A DNA stretch of 64,000 nt from Henricia sp. BOLD:AAB3569 (lineage: Eukaryota > Echinodermata > Asteroidea > Spinulosida > Echinasteridae), in assembly GCA_037783545.1 (NCBI GenBank), contig JBBELK010000921.1, positions 310,001-374,000 of the forward strand, written 5' to 3'. Position numbers and translations under genes: made by a program. Below the pieces are notes generated by a model. The model worked only from the letters and a program-made list of their open reading frames with translations. It did not search any database and had not been told where the DNA came from. Below, piece by piece: positions 9,800 through 20,746 of the stretch; the first letter of the stretch is position 1; every line of letters starts with the position of its first letter.

Positions 9800-9931
9800 T
9801 ACCACCGGACTTGCTACCTTAAGTATACCAATATTGCTCGAGACTATTCTTCGAAAGACCTAGTGCAGCAACCACACTTACAACAGACCTTTGATAAGTT
9901 TAGTCAGGTTGTAAATAAGGAGAAGCTCATT
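9800..9931 (+). pseudogene. Second exon of the broken gene, part 2 (RYHRTCY motif)
   Basis: Continues the frame interrupted at 7728: AGG TAC CAC CGG ACT TGC encodes RYHRTC, then YLKYTNIARDYSSKD and a predicted helix LQQTFDKFSQVVNKEKLI. The H and C of RYHRTC together with the earlier CIIC motif could complete a zinc site. From 9932 the coding sequence runs into a foldback element and stops at 9950. Whatever followed originally has not been found. Confidence 0.65.
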
Positions 9932-10276
9932 GTATATACACCAATTCGGTAATAAGGTCTTCTTCCCTGTATATCCGCCAAAGCTGGGGGGCTTCCACTG
10001 AATGAACTGTATGTTTTTGCTGTTGCTGAAGCTGCATTTGTTTACTAATAACAAGTTGCGCGTCTTTGTAGGGTTGTGTGCGCGCGAAGGCGGGCGCGTC
10101 GCGTGTACGCAAAGGCGGGCGCGTCGCGTATACGCGAGCGAGGCGCGTTCGTGCATGTAATGGATGAGCGCTTTTCGTTCTAACAGCAACACAAAACGCA
10201 CAGCCCATGCAGTGGACGCCCCCCAGCTATGGCGGATATGCAGGGAGGAGATATTAGTTACCGGATTGGTGTATAC
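9932..10276. mobile_element. Foldback element ending the broken gene
   Basis: Arms of about 72 bp (9932-10004 and 10206-10276) match as inverted copies at roughly four bases in five (GTATAYACCAATYCGGTAA outermost; CCGCCAWAGCTGGGGGGC inside). The loop contains two tandem copies of an AGGCGGGCGCGTCGCGT word (near 10088 and 10112). No target duplication could be read. It truncates the coding frame of the preceding pseudogene. Confidence 0.7.
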
Positions 10277-10882
10277 CTGGGACTAATGTCGCATTGATCT
10301 CAGTCAGCCACTCGACTGCGAACAAAAATTGATATGGTTTCCCCTCCAAGAAAGTTATATGTAAATAAAGAGACAACATACCAGTAGCATTTTTAAGATG
10401 ACTTTATGCCAGGTTTATATTGCAATAATTGAAAGCAATAAATGTACATGTAAACTTGTTGCTTTACATTTTACATACTATGTAAGCTAAAAACAAAGAG
10501 GCATATTTCAAACAACCTTTTCAAGTATTTTGAAAAGGTTAAAATTTGCAGGTGAACATCTCCTTCAAGAACTCTCAGAACTGCTTACACTTGTAAGAGT
10601 TACACATGTGATGTTTAATACAACAAACGTTTTCACTTGCACACCATGCAAAGCCTCAAATGAAAAAGATGGTGTACATTGTTTCATATTGTAACAGTGT
10701 AGAATTTGAAAATGTTAGATGCAATAAATGAATGTACAATTTTATGTATAACAAAGTAATGTTGTTGTATGATAGCAACTGTTTAAGATAAACCTGATAA
10801 AGTACCCCACCATACATGTACTTTTAAAAGGAAGGTTCTTGTATCACAACATATAATTTGGGTTTAAAGCACCAGTACACTA
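10277..10882. other. AT-rich spacer, no gene recognised
   Basis: No ORF with support, no splice-bounded exon and no repeat were recognised. It contains a short inverted word, AACCTTTTCAAG..CTTTTCAAAATA (near 10515-10540). Confidence 0.45.
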
Positions 10883-10946
10883 ACTATTTGCACAACCGCC
10901 GACGTTGAGGGCTGCGTAGGAATCTACGCAGTCTCGAGTATACCAA
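10883..10946 (+). repeat. Left split repeat A1 of the Ngaro-type element
   Basis: 64 bases identical to 20821-20884. Starts ACTATTTGCACAACCGCC, contains the perfect hairpin CTGCGTAG-GAAT-CTACGCAG, and ends CTCGAGTATACCAA. It marks the 5' end of the retrotransposon. Confidence 0.85.
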
Positions 10947-11967
10947 CCCGTCGGGTGGACGTGTGTGTGATCGCTCGGGATAATCAATGGTTTTGAATTA
11001 TCATCCATTAGCTGATATATTTCGAGGAAAATGAAAGTGCAGCAGTGTGTTACCTAGCGTCGAGTTTGGGATGTTTTGTAAGGCGAAATCAGGTAACCAG
11101 AGTAATTTAGAGGCATTTAAACATTTGCGAGGTGTGGGCAGCACCGCGCACCGGTATCATGATTACGCAGCTTCAAGCAATCGCCGTTACCGCACGCATG
11201 GTTGGCACTACGTTGGGTAAGCCTACACGTACGTACATAGTCAAATTGGCTCTTTCTCAACAATGGTAGAGCGCGCTCCAGTAATTCCCTTTGAATTTTC
11301 GCGTGCCTTAAGCAATGCACCCCTCATTGGGCTTGCGTGTGTATTATAGGCTACAGTGCCAATATGCTGTGTGCGGGTTATGCTGCCTCGTCGTGTTTTA
11401 TGTACCGGACAAGTTTCCAACTACATGTACTCGTTTGCTGAATGTGCTGAAGATGGACATGATTTACGCCTTAGTTGAGGTACGAATTGCTTCAATGCTT
11501 TATATGTCATAAGATATTATTCAGTTTTGGTAAAACATCTGTCAGGCCCATAAATATGGCGAATTAGGCCTAGTAGTCTCAGGCTCGTATTTTATAGGTA
11601 TCACCCGTGTGGCGACGGGGGCCCAGTCATTCGACAGGTATACAGGTATACAGCCAAATATTTTGTACGTATACAAATGCATACGACTCTTTAATTAAGT
11701 TTGGGCTACTAAGCCCACCATGCACAAGTACGCATTATAACAATTAAAAAAAAAAAAAAAAAAACCAAAAAAAAAAGGCTAAGGGCAGTTTAACACACGC
11801 GTCTCCGAAACAGTGCTTTTCTCCGCCTTTTCATGGAGCCAGGCGGCCAAGGTACAGCGTGGGTCGGAGAAGGCATGGGCAGGTGAAATGTTTTCGATAA
11901 TAGGCGTTTACACAAACAGTTTCCGAAATTTCAACTTTCTTTGTTGCTTTTTTCGTGCTCCCTATAG

Positions 11968-12168
11968 GAAACGGCGGATGCCAAGGATGGTTGGCAAGAC
12001 ATCGACCAATTGCAAGGTCTGGAAGACCGCTGGAGGGAGAATTTGTTCACCTTGGCGTCCTATGGATCTATATGGAGGACAACGCCGAGATCTGGAGCGA
12101 ATGCTCCAACGGGTAAACAAGGCTCAGGGTGCAATGCTAGCATGTTTATAAACGGGGCACGCCCTTGA
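11968..12168 (+). other. Splice-bounded open segment, unrecognised
   Basis: A good acceptor (CTTTTTTCGTGCTCCCTATAG at 11967) opens a frame beginning ETADAKDGWQDIDQLQG and LEDRWRENLFTLASYG that runs to a TGA at 12168. A possible donor (AACGG|GTAAAC) lies near 12112. This could be a remnant of the element's Gag region or an older host exon. No family was recognised. Confidence 0.25.
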
Positions 12169-12920
12169 ATCATGGGAATTAAAATACCAGTTTGGCAGGT
12201 TCGTTAGATGATAGAGGGCGGGCCTCTTTCAAGATTCGTAGTTCGGAAAGTGCCCTCACAATTCTTGTTTTGTTATTGCTCGAGCATGTATAGCGAGCGC
12301 AATATAACAATAAAAAAGGAGTCAGCCTAGCATTTGGGAAATCTGGTTCTGGCCTTTTGTTTCAATGTACCTGTGTTAGCGCCCTCATAGGTAATGGAAC
12401 AGGCCCTAAGTGGCAAGTGAATGGACTCTTGCTTACTAAATGTATGAAGTGGAGGACGGGCCCCAAACGCGCAGTTTAAGCGCATCTTTTGTTAGGCAAT
12501 TTACGAAGCACGGGTTGGGCTTCCGAGTATCAAGGCCTAGATCGTATTTCTATGGACCAGGACTGGTCCCTGAGTACATGTGGGCTATTTCACAGTGGGT
12601 GGTCATTTGAGTAGATTACAGTTCAACCCATCCTGGATAACTTTATCAGTGCATATACATGTTATGAGTGATTTTATATGACGGGTAATATGAAGAACAA
12701 GCTACAGAACTATTTTTACATAATTCTACGAGTTATTCGTTTTTAATTTCTCTATTTACATGCACTTTTAACACCATTTTGGAGTCTCATTTCAAGTTTT
12801 GCATTAGTTTAAGTGCAATCATTTGTTGATGATGCATTATTGTGGTGATCATTTGGTGATCAATCATGGATATATAGTGTTCAACAATATTGTGAAACTT
12901 GGGTTGGTGTAATTCGGTCA
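12169..12920. other. No gene recognised
   Basis: Contains isolated degenerate forms of the GAGGRCGGGCC minisatellite word (near 12217 and 12452), showing that the word was already scattered here before it was amplified at 15.3 kb. Otherwise featureless AT-rich DNA. Confidence 0.4.
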
Positions 12921-12957
12921 ACAAAAAAAAAACAAACAAACAAACAAACAAACAAAA
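12921..12957. repeat. (CAAA)n microsatellite
   Basis: An A-run followed by six perfect CAAA units. Confidence 0.9.
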
Positions 12958-12959
12958 TA

Positions 12960-13450
12960 TGGTAATGTCCTCTCCAGGTCAAGGTATTCCACACAATGGA
13001 ATAGTTTGGAGATATGTACTCACAAAGATGTTTGTATCATCACATGACACATTTGATGGAGTAAATATGACAATTTGATCGTGGAAGAGATTTGAGTAAA
13101 TTTTATCAAGATCATATTCAGGGTTGTGGAAAATCCGTTAAACATTTGTCCTCTCCAGGACAGCATTCAATTGTAATATAACATGTCAACCATGATTGAA
13201 ATATTTCGTTGTTAGGTTTGTAAAATTAACAGTACCATTCCTTCTAACAGGACAGTGCATGGCATTACCATTTCAACATTTAGTCTGGCCATTATATTGT
13301 GATATTCTGTGTTTAACAAAATGTCCTCTCCAGACAACCAATTACAAATTATTATTTCAGTGGAAAAAATAAACACGTTAATCATAATGCCACGCTCTGA
13401 TATTTTTTGAATTATTAGTATACATCCTGAAGTTTTTAGATCAACAAACT
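12960..13450 (+). repeat. Three degenerate repeat units of about 175-180 bp
   Basis: The word ATGTCCTCTCCAG recurs near 12965, 13147 and 13319, with partly similar sequence between (ATATTGTGA, AATATGACAAT, CATGATTGA words). The units are strongly diverged. Confidence 0.4.
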
Positions 13451-13714
13451 TTTGTGAGTTGGACAAGTTTGAAATTTTACCCCGATTTGCCAGTAAGACT
13501 GAAAGTGTACACTTATTGTGAAATAGCCCATGTCTTAATTTCCAGTTCCTTCGAGGAGGCAGAGCATGGGTCTCTGAATGCTATGCTGTTGTTCGTGAGC
13601 ACGTCAATTATACTGAATGATAGATATGTGTCGCCATTAGGCAGCAAGCATAGATGCACTGGGGGTTTGGCTTGACAATACTTAAAGTTTCGTCATAACC
13701 CCAGTCAGAATCTG

Positions 13715-14300
13715 TATAGGCCGAGGACGGGCCTCTAAAGGGCAAGTTCAAAGTACCCATAGATTACATGTGTACTTGCCGAGATCGGGCCTCTGAATAC
13801 TAAGTGGTAATACATATTCCACATGTACTCGGTACTAGACAGAGGACGGACCGAGTAAATATTGCCCACGTACTCTATATACTAGATAGAGGGCGGGCCT
13901 CCCAATGCCAAGTTTAATATGCTCATAGCTTGCATGTGTACTAGGCAGAGGAGGGCCTCTAAATGCCAAGTTGAGATGCCAAGTTCTGATGTGACGCTAA
14001 TTTTGGCATGGGTACCCTTTACTAGACAGCCGACCTCTGAATTAGCGTATCCCTATTAATATGCGCTCTTATTTGGTATTGGTACATAAGGGCGTGTACA
14101 TAGGCAGAGGACGGGTCTCTGAATTCAAAATTTCAATAAAAATCAATTTTATGAATGCCAAATTTTAATGTGCCCATGTTTTCTATGTGTATAGATACAG
14201 GTACTAGGCACAGACGGGTCCCTGTATGTCAAGTGTAATATACCCATAAATGGCGTGTGTGCTAGAGGACGGGCCTCGGGACACCAAGCTTAAAGTTGCA
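13715..14300 (+). repeat. Degenerate GAGGACGGGCCTC minisatellite
   Basis: About nine imperfect copies of GAGGACGGGCCTCTGAATGCCAAG spaced 40-110 bp apart (near 13722, 13784, 13845, 13889, 13948, 14106, 14210, 14270). They look like the older and more diverged form of the regular array at 15.3 kb. Confidence 0.7.
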
Positions 14301-14509
14301 TTGCCCGTGTTTCGGTGAAAGGATTACAAATAAAAATTAATTTACACAAGCGAACGAATTTATAAAGCTTACGTGTCTCTGTAACGAAAAATATCAAAAA
14401 CTTAAGTTTCCGACGTCGGGAGTTGGAGATGCAGGCCTTTTTCTTGAAACGTGCTTTTCATGTTGTGCATGTGCGCGTGCGCTCGTATGTACATGGTGTG
14501 TGTGCAATG

Positions 14510-14533
14510 TGCACATGTGCGCGCACATGTGCA
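14510..14533. repeat. Perfect 24-bp palindrome in a Z-DNA-like tract
   Basis: TGCACATGTGCG followed directly by its complement CGCACATGTGCA. It lies in an alternating purine-pyrimidine stretch (about 14462-14540) rich in TGTGCG and GTGTGT, the kind of sequence that can adopt Z-DNA or cruciform structure. Confidence 0.85.
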
Positions 14534-15269
14534 TTTGCGTCATGGCCCTGTCGATTGGGTGACCTGCCAGCCATTTGGTCGTTTCTTGTTTTTGATCGAC
14601 TGGCGTTGGTCCTTGACGGATTTTTTACGTTCTTGGTGCCAAGTGGGGGCTGATAACTTTTTCTATTCGGAAAAGTTACCTATTTTACCCTAAAAAAAAA
14701 AAAAAGGCTGAGGGCGTGCCTCTGAATGCCAGGCTTATGGTACATGTGCAATGTAACCATATTTTGCGTATTACAATCGGGTCACGGTCTTAGATGAGAG
14801 ACATTCTATGATTTGAAGCAAAAAAGCCCCTTTTCCCCTTGTCCAATCAAAATGTTTCATATATGAGTGGGACGGGAATTTTATGTAGTTTATTCATAAG
14901 TGCGAATTGAATCTGTGTGTCACAGAGAACGACCGTGCCGTTCAATTCAGTGAGACAACCTACTGACAAATGATCAGTAATCGTGTTGACCTCCATTGAC
15001 TTTGCCGATTTTGAGGTTCAACACCCGTTCTTTGAGTGAAAAAAGCCCCCTTTTCCCCGTGCATCATATATTTTATGAAATAATAACCAAACTAAAGGTA
15101 ATACTCTGTACTTTGAAATGCATAGCGAGTTGGGGAGAAACATAGACGTACTTTGTTTATGTACTCACAAAAGTTCGCAGTGAGGGGCTGTTTTCCGTGT
15201 CATTTTCCTGCGCTGAGCGTAGGGTCACGGAGCTCAGCGAGCAGATGCGCGCAAGTTCATGGTGCAAAT

Positions 15270-16385
15270 GTACTTGGCAGAGGACGGGCCTCTGAATGCT
15301 ATGTTTATGGTGCAATGTACTTGCCAGAGGACGGGCCTCTGAATGCTATGTTTATGGTACAAATGTACTTGGCAGAGGACGGGCCTCTGAATGCTATGTT
15401 TATGGTGCAATGTACTTGGCAGAGGACGGGCCTCTGAGTGCTATGTTTATAGTGCAATATACTTGGCAGAGGACGGGCCTCTGAATGCTATGTTTAAGGT
15501 ACAAATGTACTTGCCAGAGGACGGGCCTCTAAACGCTATGTTTATGGTGCAATGTACTTGGCAGAGGACGGGCCTCTGGATGCTATGTTTGTGGTACAAA
15601 TGTACTTGGCAGAGGACGGGCCTCTGAATGCTATGTTTAAGGTACAAATGTACTTGCCAGAGGACGGGCCTCTGAACGCTATGTTTATGGTGCAATGTAC
15701 TTGGCAGAGGACGGGCCTCTGAATGCTATGTTTGTGGTACAAATGTACTTGGCAGAGGACGGGCCTCTGAGTGCTATGTTTATAGTGCAATGTACTTGGC
15801 AGAGGACGGGCCTCTGAATGCTATGTTTAAGGTACAAATGTACTTGCCAGAGGACGGGCCTCTGAACGCTATGTTTATGGTGCAATGTACTTGGCAGAGG
15901 ACGGGCCTCTGAATGCTATGTTTGTGGTACAAATGTACTTGGCAGAGGACGGGCCTCTGAATGCTATGTTTATGGTGCAATGTACTTGACAGAGGACGGG
16001 CCTCTGAATGCTATGTTTATGGTACAAATGTACTTGGCAGAGGACGGGCCTCTGAGTGCTATGTTTATGGTGCAATGTACTTGGCAGAGGACGGGCCTCT
16101 GAATGCTATGTTTAAAGTACAAATGTACTTGGCAGAGGACGGGCCTCTGAATGCCGTGTTTGTGGTACAATGTACTTCTATTTTGCACATATGCGCGCTA
16201 TACTTGGCAGAGGACGGGCCTCTGAATGCCATGTTTGTGGTACAATGTGCTTCTATTTCGCATACTCTGTATTTGGCAGAGGACGGGCCTCTGAATGCCA
16301 TGTTTGGGGTACAGTGTACTTCTATTTCGCATATATGTACTCTGTACCTGGCAGAGGGCGGGCCTCTGTATGCCATGTTGATGGG
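15270..16385 (+). repeat. 47/48-bp minisatellite with 95-bp higher-order period
   Basis: About 22 copies of a unit built on GCAGAGGACGGGCCTCTGA followed by ATGCTATGTTTATGGT. Units with GTGCAATGTACTT (47 bp) and GTACAAATGTACTT (48 bp) often alternate, giving a 95-bp higher-order repeat. The last three units are more widely spaced (about 65-75 bp) and diverged. The length avoids stops in several frames of both strands, producing long but meaningless repetitive reading frames. It lies inside the Ngaro-type element upstream of its reverse transcriptase. Confidence 0.92.
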
Positions 16386-16786
16386 CCTTCGCTAGCACGC
16401 TGATTTTAATGTGGTCCAGGGGCACCTCTTTGTGCCATTTTGTGAATCCCAAAGTTCAAGTACCCCGTTCGCAAAGTTTTGCTAAAAATACAAATTAAAA
16501 AAAAAAAAAAAAAAAAAACCAGTACCATTGAGTACCAGTGGTATTTGAAAATGCTGGAGAGTCATCTGTGTGAGAGAGATTTTGATCAATCTTTGATCCC
16601 ATCGCTACGCACGCAGCGAAGCGGAAACGAGGCACCTCCCAGTGGGTAATTTTCAATGGCAAACCAAGTGGCTTGCCAGTCCCCTTTGCACCCACCCCGA
16701 CTGAAGTTCTCTCTGGTAGACTACAGGTAGATTTATAGGCGCTCGGATTCAGAGATCCAACTATTTTGTAGCCGGCACATTAAGCA

Positions 16787-17700
16787 ATGATCCTGGTGCT
16801 TTGGGACGATATCTTAGCAGAGTCACCCAATAGGGACGAAGTTCATGGTTGGCTTCATCATGGAATTAGTCTGTATAATTTTTTTTCCAGTCGTTTCATG
16901 GCAGATACAGGGGCAGGAATTGCTGTTTATAATTGCCCACCGAAAGGTATTTTAAATGCGCTCGTTTGTCAAGATTATGTCGCCCTTTTCATAGACACAA
17001 TCACCAGGCGGTGGATAGAGGGCTCTATATACGTTGTGGGTAGGGTCAAGGAAGTACAGCCGCCGAAATGTGTGACTGCCTTGACAGTCTGCTTCTATAT
17101 CAATGAAGGGACCTAATCTTTGGCGCAAGGACACACCCTTCAGTGTGGTACCTTTAGGCAATGTTGTCAGACCCATAACCAAAGGCGATATTTTCTCAAG
17201 TACCGACAACAGCCAGGGATACAAGCAAATCTTTTTGACCAAGGAGTCCAGAACCTTTTCCGGCTTCGAGTGGGTTTGGTTTAAAAAATAAAAAAAACAG
17301 TGCATAAGTTTACTCATCCATTGGCTTTTGTCTTCCTGCATGGCTTAAGAACAGAGGTATACATACAGAAATATGGATAGACGACCGTTTCATTGGCAAG
17401 TGCCATCCCAGCGATGGAGGGCCAAAGTATACGAAGGTTTAAAACACTTCACTCGTGTTTGTTTTATTGCGGTGTGAACAGGACATGCATGGGGACGGTT
17501 CCTACATCAGAGCTCTAAGGGCCGTTTACGTCGTACGCTACATACAGTTAAAGCTCGGCTTGTTCAGCAACTTAAAGAAAAGTCATCGGCAGCCATCGAA
17601 CAGCATGGTGCATCTCGGGTTCGGCATCTGCTCCAAACCCTATCATTTCCGATTCCTGAGCATAAAAAGGTATCATTCGCTGAGGTACGAGAGACAATTT
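16787..17700 (+). pseudogene. Reverse transcriptase remnant (DIRS/Ngaro type)
   Basis: RNA-directed DNA polymerase domain. The first frame reads WLHHGISLYNFFSSRF, then ALFIDTITRRWIEGSI and VGRVKEVQPP, matching the N-terminal part of DIRS-group reverse transcriptases. The next frame (17103-17291) reads DTPFSVVPLGNVVRPITKGD and SSTDNSQGYKQIFLTKESR; TDNSQGYK is motif A with its catalytic Asp. A third frame at 17371 gives IWIDDRFIG, the motif C Asp-Asp in the form usual for the DIRS group. From 17455 the thumb region follows (LKKSHRQPSNSMVHLGFGI). At least two frameshifts and several stops make it inactive. Confidence 0.8.
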
Positions 17701-17899
17701 TGCGGGAGGATAAAATGCTCTAAAAACAGATGCAACGTTTTGTGGGCAAAGGCCAAAGTTTTGCTCTGGTGTTTGTTTCTGAGGGAATGCTCCTCCTTCA
17801 TATCTACACTTGATATGATCTCGTGCCTACGCCTCTGTCACCACAAGTGCGGGAGGAGATTCTATTTTGGAGGTTTGTCGATAGCTTCTCGCAGCTGAT

Positions 17900-18280
17900 C
17901 CCTTGAAGTCAAGGCCGCCACCTTGCTATCGCATTGCACTGTCGGCAGACGCATCTGGCTATAAATAGGGCGGTACCCTAGTCTTACCAGACGGTAGTGT
18001 AAGTTTCTGAGATTACTGGTCTGCAGACATTTTGGGACACACGGGTATGTGTCGCAAGGAGGCCCTTGATCTATATTTTGTGTGGCTCTCAGTCTTTGAT
18101 TCGCTATGGAACTTGATGGTGGATGTGGTTGGAGATTCCAGAAATGTGGTGGATGCTTGGACTGGCCTCCGAGCTAGGTCTAAACCGCTTTCAAAAATGT
18201 TGAAGTTTAAATTTTTGTTTTGCCCTCTCCTTGGAGGCAAATTTTTCGCTCAAGTTGACCTAGGTCCCATCTGGTAGTCC
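17900..18280 (+). pseudogene. RNase H remnant of the retrotransposon
   Basis: RIALSADASGY (Asp at 17948), then a TAG at 17966, then GHTGMCRKEALDLYF (Glu of the active site) and VVGDSRNVVDAW (Asp). The order and spacing fit the RNase H that follows reverse transcriptase in Ngaro/DIRS elements. The internal stop and later frame breaks show decay. It leads without a gap into the hydrolase-containing segment. Confidence 0.75.
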
Positions 18281-18420
18281 CACAGGTTTTCACCTTTGAT
18301 TTGATGGCACTTTCGTCAAATGTCCCGGCGCGCAGGAACGGGTCTCCACTCAAGTTCTTCCTTTCGCCTGTCAGAGGCAGGTCAAGCAGGGGTTTTTAGA
18401 ATACCCGTCTTCTACGGGAT

Positions 18421-18900
18421 ATGTCCCGAATTTTTCAAGGGCTCGGGTTTGAGCTCTGGGCCTTCCAGTGCTACTTCCCACGTATTGTCACCCCCCGAAT
18501 GGATATCGCTTACGCTAAGCGTCACCATGTTCTCCTTGTGTCCGACTCATTGTTCAGAGGGTTCAAAGGATTCGGCTGGCCCAAGGCATTGAGCGTGCAA
18601 ATGTTAGCCAACGGAGGCACAACAATGGCCCCGTTATGTAGACATCTGGTGGTATCTTGCAGGGCTTTTCAGCCGGAGGTGGCTGTTCTGCGCGGAGGCA
18701 TAAATGATTTCAGCCGATTGACCGACCCTTCGCAGGGTGTACTTGACGTGGTAGGGGTTTTTCGCGCTGTTGCCCAACTGATCAGGGAGAAAATTCCCAA
18801 TATGCATATTTGTTCTTTCCTCAAGGTGCCAAACCAAGATGGTGGACATCAATCGCTCAGTCGCCGTAGTCAACTCATTATTGAAAGAGGTCTGTCATGA
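18421..18900 (+). pseudogene. SGNH-hydrolase-like domain of the retrotransposon
   Basis: An open frame of 159 codons. HHVLLVSDSLFRGF resembles block I (GDSL-type serine) and VAVLRGGINDFSRL resembles block III (GxND, oxyanion hole) of SGNH hydrolases. A lipase-like or esterase-like domain of this kind is known in a subset of Ngaro elements, between RNase H and recombinase; its role there is not established. The C-terminal block with the catalytic Asp-His pair was not found in this frame. Confidence 0.6.
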
Positions 18901-19379
18901 ATGCTAGCTGGCAGTTTTTCTCGAACGATTACATCGTGGAGCAGGATCTTGCGGACATTGTGCACCTATCGATGATGGGATATCTAAGCTCCAGCGCAGG
19001 CTGCGGCTGTTTTCAGATCCGTTTCGGGCTTGCCCTCGGGAATTGCGATACAATGCTAAATTTCTTCTTCAATCATGCCCTCCCCTTCTTCACGAGAGCG
19101 TTTTGGTATCTTTTTGAAGATGATCAGTGCGGCAACCAGGCTGACAAAACTAGGAAACGAGTTGGATACGCAGGGATATGGAGTGCAAAAGAGCAGACTT
19201 ATTTGCAGCATTAGACCGATTTCTGCGGGAGCATCAAAGCAAATGATGCTGTACTGAAGGGGAGGATCTGGAGTCAGTGACATCACTTGACATCCTATGC
19301 TTTTTGATCGATCGTGACTCAGAAGGTCGCACGCAGATTCACGGCTTAGGGTGAAAAAATTTGGGTAAGCACGGGATCT

Positions 19380-19542
19380 GCAGCCGATTTCACGAATCCT
19401 TACGCACTGCGTAAGTCCGCTTGCGCAACATTTTATTGCGTAGGCTGCGCAACATTCCTGTGAAAATTACACGCAAGCTATAGGGCTTGCGCCATTTTGC
19501 AAAAGTTGCGCAAGCTGCGCACTCTTTCGTGAAATCGGCTGC
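19380..19542. mobile_element. 163-bp MITE with GCAGCCGATTTCACGAA ends
   Basis: Perfect 17-bp terminal inverted repeats, GCAGCCGATTTCACGAA (19380) and its complement (ending 19542). The inside contains more inverted TTGCGCAAGC words. No clear target duplication could be read. It interrupts the segment between the hydrolase and the recombinase of the Ngaro-type element, so it is younger than that element. Confidence 0.8.
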
Positions 19543-19559
19543 CGCTCTTGTGGGTGCCC

Positions 19560-20490
19560 GCTTATATTAGCGGCATGCACCGTGGACTCTTATGTTGGGC
19601 AGATAAGGGCATACTTTAACTCATTCGGTAAGACCGAAGTCTGGCGAGTGGGATAAAAGTTCGCAAACCCTTGCATCTATCACCAAGTTCGTAGATACAT
19701 GAACGCAATGCAGCTGGAGCAGGCTGAGTCTCACATTACTTCAAAGCAGGCAATTCCATTGTTTTCTGATAAGTTACGATGGTCGGTGAAAGAGATCACT
19801 GACCGATCCTGGAGACTTGGCAAAGGCGAAGGTCTTTTCCCCTAGCGCTACGTGGTACAACGAGACTTGGCCCTTTTTCTCTGCCTATAATGGGCAGGAG
19901 ACAGAGCTGGTGACCTAGGAGGAATCGGAACCTGAAAAATAACAAGGATCGAAGGAGGCGATTTTTTATTCAGCCACACTATTGGCAAGACGGTAAGTGA
20001 GGGTGACTCATCATTGATAATGATTCCAAAGTTGCAGGACCAAGGAAAGATGGATCCAGTCGGCGCAGTTCAAAGTCTGGTTGATCTTTCGCCCCTTGGC
20101 GGCCAATCGCAGAGTCCTCGTAAACAAACCCTTCGCCTGTTAACGGACCGAATTCACGGCTGAAGATGTATTTTGCCGCAACAGACAACCCTGAAAACCA
20201 GCTTTTGAGAGCGCACAACAGCCGTGCCATGGGTAGCAACCACACTGCGGCTCCTGGATGCATCGGACGAGCAGGTGATGGACCACCGCCAATGGGCGTC
20301 GCGGAAGACGTACAAGCACTATACCCAGGTTGAGAGAGTTATGAGGCGTCAGAGCACGGTCCAGGTATTACGCGACGCCGTCTCCACAGCTGAACAAAGT
20401 CCAATGGCAGATATCGTCGGACAATTCTATAGGCGTCTGAACTCGGGCCTCGGGGCCCGCGTAGCTTTCCCGCCATCTACATGCAGCTGA
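19560..20490 (+). pseudogene. Tyrosine recombinase remnant of the retrotransposon
   Basis: The C-terminal active-site region is readable at 20224-20490: DHRQWASRKTYKHYTQVE contains the HxxW box and the nucleophile tyrosine (Y near 20320) of tyrosine recombinases. Upstream, several frames give recombinase-like N-terminal pieces (HITSKQAIPLFSDKLRWSV near 19730). Multiple stops are present. This enzyme would insert the circular DNA copy, and its target would be the B-A junction of the split repeats. Confidence 0.7.
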
Positions 20491-20746
20491 TATGTCTAAA
20501 AATGCCATCACCTACTAACAAAACTACCCATTTTGTTTTTTAATCAATTTTATAGGCAGCGACAGCTTGAGAAAAGAAAAGAGAAGAAAATAAAATGAAA
20601 GAAAGGCAGCAAGACAACTAGTCCAGTTTTTCTTTCCTTTCTATCTGATACAGTCTCCCGCTTTCGTTTGAGGTTTGGGTAAGGATTGGGGTGTATTTGG
20701 GCAGGTTTGGGGGTTCTCGGCGGCCTAAGAGGGCAGGTTTTGGCGA

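Noticed and set aside
14423..14693. Two overlapping Cys-rich frames near the Z-DNA-like tract
   Set aside because: Their composition follows the alternating TG/CG repeat. No start context or homology was recognised.
15270..16385. Regular repeats resembling a CRISPR array
   Set aside because: There are no unique spacers; the whole 47/48-bp unit is repeated. The context is eukaryotic and no cas genes are present.
15296..16395. Long repetitive reading frames on both strands of the minisatellite
   Set aside because: They follow the 47/48-bp unit length and appear in several frames and both strands at once. They are a by-product of the repeat lacking stops, not genes.
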